A stretch of DNA of 8,870 nt from Eubacteriales bacterium (GTDB lineage: Bacteria; Bacillota; Clostridia; Peptostreptococcales; Anaerovoracaceae), in NCBI GenBank assembly GCA_028702415.1, contig JAQVOT010000041.1, positions 1-8,870 of the forward strand, in the 5' to 3' direction. A program made the position numbers and the translations under genes. Below are positions 5,904 to 8,870 of this stretch, in pieces. Each line of letters begins with the position of its first letter. The first letter of the stretch is position 1. The notes under the pieces were generated by a model. The model was not told the origin of the DNA. It did not search any database and saw only the letters and a program-made list of their open reading frames with translations.

Positions 5904-7790
5904 TTAGGCGTTCTTGAGTATGGATTTGAACGGACATTTCTCCATGCAGACTCCACACTTGATACACTTGTCCTGATCGATAACGAATGGGTGCTCTCTG
6001 TCTCCTGTTATTGCCCCCGTAGGACAGTTCTTTTTACAGATACCGCAGCGCTTACAGGTGTCGTCAAAGATAACAAATCTAACCATGGACTTACATACTC
6101 CCGCAGGACATTTCTTGTCCACGACGTGAGCGATATATTCATCTCTGAAATATTTCATTGTCGATAGAACCGGATTTGGTGCTGTCTGACCGAGGCCGCA
6201 GAGAGCTGCATTCTTGATATTCTTTGCCAGGATTTCCAGCTTGTCCAGATCTTCAAGGGTTCCTTTACCTTCAGTAATGCGGGTAACGATTTCCAGCATT
6301 CTCTTTGTTCCGATTCTGCACGGAGGACACTTGCCGCATGACTCATCCACTGTGAATTCCAGGAAGAACTTCGCCAGGTCAACCATGCAGGTGTCTTCAT
6401 CCATTACGATGAGGCCGCCGGATCCCATCATTGAACCCAGAGCAATCAGGTTGTCGTAATCGATTGGAGTATCCATCTCTGAAGCCGGAATACATCCGCC
6501 TGACGGACCGCCGGTTTGTGCAGCTTTGAAGTGCTTACCCTTAGGAATTCCACCGCCGATTTCATAAACAATCTCACGGAGGGTTGTGCCCATAGGAATT
6601 TCAACAAGTCCTGTATTCCTTATTTTGCCTCCGACTGCAAATACCTTGGTACCCTTGGCTTTCTCAGTACCGATGGAGTTGAACCATTCGGCTGCCTTAA
6701 GGATAATTACAGGAACATTAGCATAAGTTTCTACGTTATTCAAAATTGTCGGCTGTCCGAAGAGACCCTTAACTGCAGGGAATGGTGGACGAGGTCTCGG
6801 CTCACCCCGCTTACCTTCAACGGAAGTCATCAGTGCTGTTTCTTCTCCGCATACAAATGCTCCGGCTCCAAGTCTGAGTTCCAGATCAAACTTGAATCCC
6901 TTGCCCAGAATGTCACTGCCCAAAAGGCCGTATTTATAAGCCTGCTCAATTGCCATTGAGAGTCTCTGAACCGCAATGGGATACTCAGCTCTAACGTATA
7001 TATAACCCTGACTGGCACCGATAGCATAACCGGCAATGGCCATGGCTTCGATTATCGAATGGGGATCCCCCTCGAGTACAGATCTGTCCATGAATGCCCC
7101 CGGGTCACCTTCGTCTGCGTTACAGCAAACGTATTTCTCCTCCTGCTGCTGTGAAGCTGCGAAGCCCCACTTAACCCCTGTAGGGAATCCTGCGCCGCCG
7201 CGACCTCTAAGCTGTGATGCTTTCATCAGATCAATAACATCTTCAGGTTCCATTTCTGTGATACACTTCTCCAATGCCAGATAGCCGTCCCGAGCAAGGT
7301 ATTCGTCGATGCACTCAGGGTCAATCGCCCCACAGTTACGAAGAGCAACTCTCATCTGTTTTCCAAAGAAATCAGTACCATCGGTTTTCTCTTCGATTGC
7401 TTTTGCATCATCAGCGCCGGCGATAAGCCGAGCCACAGGCACTCCGCCAACAACATGGCTCTCGAAAATCTCATCCACATCTTCCGGGGTTACCAGTGTG
7501 TACATAGTCTGATCCGGATATACCATCACGATAGGCCCCTGTGCGCAAAGGCCAAAGCAACCTGTCTTCACGATTTTTACCTCATCAGCCAGGCCGGCCT
7601 TCTGAACGCGAGCTTCCAGGTCTTCGATAATCTTCAGAGACTTTGAAGAAGTACAACCTGTTCCCGCACAGACCATCAAGTGCATTCTGCCGCCTTCAGG
7701 AGTTCCTTTAGCATCCTTGTCAAGACGAATCATTAAATCTTCGTGTTTAGCTTTTCTTATTTTCGCAATATCTGCTGTGCTCTTAATCAT
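5904..7790 (-). CDS. hydB: Hydrogenase NADH/FMN-binding subunit HydB (HndC/NuoF-like)
   Basis: The 628-residue flavoprotein passes electrons between NAD(H) and the Fe-S chain of HydA. An N-terminal thioredoxin-like [2Fe-2S] domain has C41, C46, C78 and C82. The NuoF core carries the FMN/NADH motifs GRGGAGFPTG (196-205), NADEGDPGAFMDR (224-236) and GAGAFVCGEE (308-317). The NuoF-type [4Fe-4S] cluster uses C485, C488, C491 and C531. A C-terminal ferredoxin module binds two [4Fe-4S] clusters (C579/582/585/589 and C609/612/615/619). The extra N- and C-terminal modules separate HydB from respiratory NuoF and are typical of bifurcating hydrogenases. The start at 7790 is 8 nt after AGGAGG (7799-7804), which overlaps the hydC stop codon, so translation is probably coupled. 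The ATG at 7794 is in another frame and stops at once. Whether this complex bifurcates cannot be read from sequence. Confidence 0.96.
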   Translation of the reverse strand: MIKSTADIAKIRKAKHEDLMIRLDKDAKGTPEGGRMHLMVCAGTGCTSSKSLKIIEDLEARVQKAGLADEVKIVKTGCFGLCAQGPIVMVYPDQTMYTLVTPEDVDEIFESHVVGGVPVARLIAGADDAKAIEEKTDGTDFFGKQMRVALRNCGAIDPECIDEYLARDGYLALEKCITEMEPEDVIDLMKASQLRGRGGAGFPTGVKWGFAASQQQEEKYVCCNADEGDPGAFMDRSVLEGDPHSIIEAMAIAGYAIGASQGYIYVRAEYPIAVQRLSMAIEQAYKYGLLGSDILGKGFKFDLELRLGAGAFVCGEETALMTSVEGKRGEPRPRPPFPAVKGLFGQPTILNNVETYANVPVIILKAAEWFNSIGTEKAKGTKVFAVGGKIRNTGLVEIPMGTTLREIVYEIGGGIPKGKHFKAAQTGGPSGGCIPASEMDTPIDYDNLIALGSMMGSGGLIVMDEDTCMVDLAKFFLEFTVDESCGKCPPCRIGTKRMLEIVTRITEGKGTLEDLDKLEILAKNIKNAALCGLGQTAPNPVLSTMKYFRDEYIAHVVDKKCPAGVCKSMVRFVIFDDTCKRCGICKKNCPTGAITGDREHPFVIDQDKCIKCGVCMEKCPFKSILKNA

Positions 7791-7802
7791 TCATCTCACC
7801 TC

Positions 7803-8309
7803 CTATGCTTCAGCCTCAAGGGCTTTGAATTTTTCTACTATACCTTCAACATCTTCTGCTTCCAGCTTGCCGAACACTTCGTCATTCACTGTAACAACAG
7901 GAGCAAGTCCGCAGGCACCGATGCATCTGCATGCATCCAGTGAAAACAGTCCGTCCTCCGTGCAGTCCCCAACATCAATTCCCAGAGCCTGCTTGAACTC
8001 GTCCAGAATATCATTGGATCCTTTAACGTAACATGCTGTACCCATACAGACGTTTACTCTGTATTTGCCCTTCGGATTTATTGAGAACTGAGCATAAAAA
8101 CTTACAACGCCGTAAACTTCCGCAAGGGGAATCTCGAGCTGCTCCGCAATTTCTCTCTGCACTTCCATTGGCAGGTAGCCATAGACCTCCTGAGCTTCGT
8201 GAAGCACCGGAATCAGGGCTCCTCGAGTGCCTTTGTGCTTGGCTATGACCGCATTCAGGGCATCAAACTGTTCCTGCGTGCCAATAATGTTTGTGCAATT
8301 ATCACACAT
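7803..8309 (-). CDS. hydC: Hydrogenase small [2Fe-2S] subunit HydC (HndA/NuoE-like)
   Basis: The 168-residue protein is the 24-kDa-subunit homologue of the NADH module. An N-terminal helical part (about 10-70) includes the family pattern LIPVLHEAQEVYGYLP (32-47) and then EVYGVVSFY. The thioredoxin-like domain follows, with [2Fe-2S] ligands C88, C93, C129 and C133 in C-x4-C and C-x3-C pairs. It docks on HydB and holds a cluster beside FMN. Two additional Cys at residues 2 and 5, and C127, are not part of the known ligand set. AAAGGAG lies 5 nt before the ATG. It is the first gene of the operon, behind the Rex-like operator, and its stop overlaps the hydB ribosome site. The order C-B-A matches other hydABC operons; no HndB-like gene is inserted. 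Confidence 0.95.
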   Translation of the reverse strand: MCDNCTNIIGTQEQFDALNAVIAKHKGTRGALIPVLHEAQEVYGYLPMEVQREIAEQLEIPLAEVYGVVSFYAQFSINPKGKYRVNVCMGTACYVKGSNDILDEFKQALGIDVGDCTEDGLFSLDACRCIGACGLAPVVTVNDEVFGKLEAEDVEGIVEKFKALEAEA

Positions 8310-8349
8310 GGTGACTCCTTTCTTCTAATCTGATATTTCAATTTACAAA

Positions 8350-8367
8350 TTGTTAATGAATTAACAT
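8350..8367. promoter_or_regulatory. Rex-type redox operator of the hydrogenase operon
   Basis: The bases read TTGTTAA, then TGAA, then TTAACAT. The clostridial Rex consensus is TTGTTAA-N4-TTAACAA, so 13 of 14 fixed positions match and only the last differs. Rex is a repressor released when NADH is high relative to NAD+, and it is known to control hydrogenase and fermentation genes in Firmicutes. The site lies just downstream of the inferred -10 box, over the transcription start, 41 bases before the hydC ATG. That is an ideal repressor position. The rex gene itself is not in the window. Confidence 0.82.
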
Positions 8368-8373
8368 ATTGTA

Positions 8374-8403
8374 AGCATACCCTACAAATGGAAAAACAGT
8401 CAA
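8374..8403 (-). promoter_or_regulatory. Promoter of the hydCBA operon
   Basis: On the - strand TTGACT (8403-8398) is followed by 18 bases and TATGCT (8379-8374). An overlapping TACAAT (8373-8368) is an alternative -10 box without a good -35. Either choice puts the start on or beside the Rex-like operator. The -35 box lies in the U-rich tail of the trkH terminator. Confidence 0.6.
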
Positions 8404-8458
8404 CACAAACAAAACCACCCTGATTAACTGGACAATATTGTGCCTAAACAGGGTGGTT
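8403..8458 (-). terminator. Intrinsic terminator after the trkH-like gene
   Basis: AACCACCCTG (8413-8422) pairs with CAGGGTGGTT (8449-8458). On the - strand the stem is followed by TTGTTTGTGTTG, a U-rich though interrupted tail. The 26-nt loop folds further through the palindrome ACAATATTGT (8432-8441) and flanking GG/CC and TTA/TAA pairs, so the whole forms one long interrupted hairpin. It lies about 105 bases beyond the trkH stop and insulates the hyd operon. Confidence 0.8.
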
Positions 8459-8461
8459 AAT

Positions 8462-8490
8462 ATATTATGTAAGGGGTTCCAAATTAACAA
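8462..8490 (-). promoter_or_regulatory. Possible second promoter reaching into the trkH terminator
   Basis: On the - strand TTGTTA (8490-8485) is followed by 17 bases and TAATAT (8467-8462). A start near 8455 would fall inside the first arm of the terminator hairpin. Such a transcript would lack part of the stem and might read through into hydC. Only box matches and spacing support it, in A/T-rich DNA. Confidence 0.25.
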
Positions 8491-8557
8491 TCTTGCTATT
8501 AGTTACTTGCCGACAGCAACATTGTCTGCCCGGCTAAGCCTTTCACGATTCCCCTAC
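8469..8557 (-). ncRNA. Candidate folded RNA in the trkH 3' region
   Basis: On the - strand GTAGGGG (8557-8551) can pair with CCCCTTAC (8476-8469), with one bulged base, and encloses about 74 nt. Inside, GCCGGGCAG and CTGTCGGC form a hairpin with loop ACAATGTTG, and TAAC/GTTA can form another arm. The region is visibly more G/C-rich than its surroundings and has no reading frame. It matches no riboswitch class I can recall. It may be a 3'-UTR structure, a small RNA or chance. Confidence 0.3.
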
Positions 8558-8563
8558 ACCTTA

Positions 8564-8870
8564 TTAAGTTGTTTTTCTTATTTTTCTCCAGATTGATTTG
8601 GTTCCGAAGTACATTCCGGCAAATACCATAATTATCTCAAGACGTCCAAGGAACATTCCAAACATTTCTATATAGAGCGTAGCTGCCGGAGCGTCAGGAC
8701 CTGTCAGTCCGTTGGATACTCCCACAGTCCCCAGTGCCGATGCAAATTCATACGCAGCTTCCAATAAGGAGCAATCAGATGTCAGTGTTACTGCTAAGGT
8801 CCCTATACACAATACGAAGATATATATAATAACAAATCCCACAGTTTTTTCACGCACTACAGGTGTTATG
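8564..8870 (-). CDS. TrkH-type potassium transporter, C-terminal part (cut by window edge)
   Basis: About 102 residues are visible and the frame stays open to base 8870, so the 5' part lies outside. The GTG at 8857 is internal, not a start. The visible part is the last repeat of the four-repeat K+ channel-like fold: a membrane helix (VGFVIIYIFVLCIG), a pore helix with the filter ALGTVGVSNG, and a final helix beginning MFLGRLEIIMVF. The GRLEI form is typical of TrkH rather than KtrB. TrkH moves K+ through the inner membrane together with the NAD-binding protein TrkA, whose gene is not seen here and may lie beyond the edge. The stop TAA is at 8566-8564, followed by a folded region and the terminator at 8403-8458. 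Confidence 0.88.
   Translation of the reverse strand, partial: ITPVVREKTVGFVIIYIFVLCIGTLAVTLTSDCSLLEAAYEFASALGTVGVSNGLTGPDAPAATLYIEMFGMFLGRLEIIMVFAGMYFGTKSIWRKIRKTT

Noticed and set aside
6516..6959. 147-residue open frame on the + strand
   Set aside because: It lies wholly antisense to the conserved FMN/NADH region of hydB, has no good ribosome site and shows no recognisable domain.
7717..8031. 104-residue open frame on the + strand across the hydB-hydC junction
   Set aside because: Antisense to two firmly identified genes; Ser-rich composition typical of a shadow frame.
8432..8441. Palindrome ACAATATTGT as an operator
   Set aside because: It sits in the loop of the trkH terminator and pairs with itself to extend the hairpin, which explains it without a regulator.
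8484..8490. Second Rex site (TTAACAA) upstream of the operon
   Set aside because: Only one half-site is present; the partner half four bases away reads GGGGTTC, so it is not a Rex palindrome.
8564..8857. A complete 97-residue small membrane protein
   Set aside because: The GTG at 8857 is internal; the frame continues to the window edge and the sequence matches the last repeat of TrkH, so the gene is partial rather than small.

Overview
The window reads as chromosome from an anaerobic, low-to-moderate-GC Firmicute, most likely a clostridium. The evidence is a trimeric NAD-linked [FeFe]-hydrogenase, a Rex-type operator of the clostridial kind, strong AGGAGG ribosome sites, A/T-rich intergenic DNA and intrinsic terminators with long U-runs. 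No species can be named from the sequence. Nothing resembling a transposase, phage gene, CRISPR array, rRNA or tRNA was seen.

Layout. (1) 1-576, + strand: an imperfect hairpin at the left edge, then a small cold-shock protein gene with a near-consensus sigma-A promoter, a ~120-nt leader and a strong terminator. (2) 616-2203, - strand: a two-gene unit, a cysteine-rich DUF3795 protein followed by a Rieske-type non-heme iron oxygenase, driven from an extended -10 promoter. (3) 2204-4080, - strand: a 12-helix APC-family permease with a GTG start and its own terminator. Upstream is a ~300-bp A/T-rich region with an exact 18-bp direct repeat and four phased ATTTGCT copies. (4) 4073-8403, - strand: the operon hydC-hydB-hydA, tightly packed, with a promoter at 8374-8403, a Rex-like operator at 8350-8367 and a terminator at 4073-4112. 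(5) 8403-8870, - strand: the C-terminal end of a TrkH-type potassium transporter, cut by the window edge, with a structured 3' region and a terminator.

Function. The three Hyd subunits should form a soluble complex. HydC and HydB carry the NuoE- and NuoF-like NAD(H)/FMN module, and HydA carries the H-cluster. The complex would interconvert H2 with NADH, possibly together with reduced ferredoxin (electron bifurcation/confurcation). The Rex-like site at the expected transcription start suggests the operon is switched by the NADH/NAD+ ratio, which fits an enzyme that disposes of excess reductant as H2. Hydrogenase maturation genes (hydE, hydF, hydG) are not in the window.

The least expected items are a Rieske oxygenase beside an oxygen-sensitive hydrogenase, and a Ser in place of one of the paired L1 cysteines of HydA. 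Also notable are the phased repeats before the permease and a possible folded RNA after trkH. I found no clearly new multi-gene system; the DUF3795-Rieske pair is the nearest candidate.
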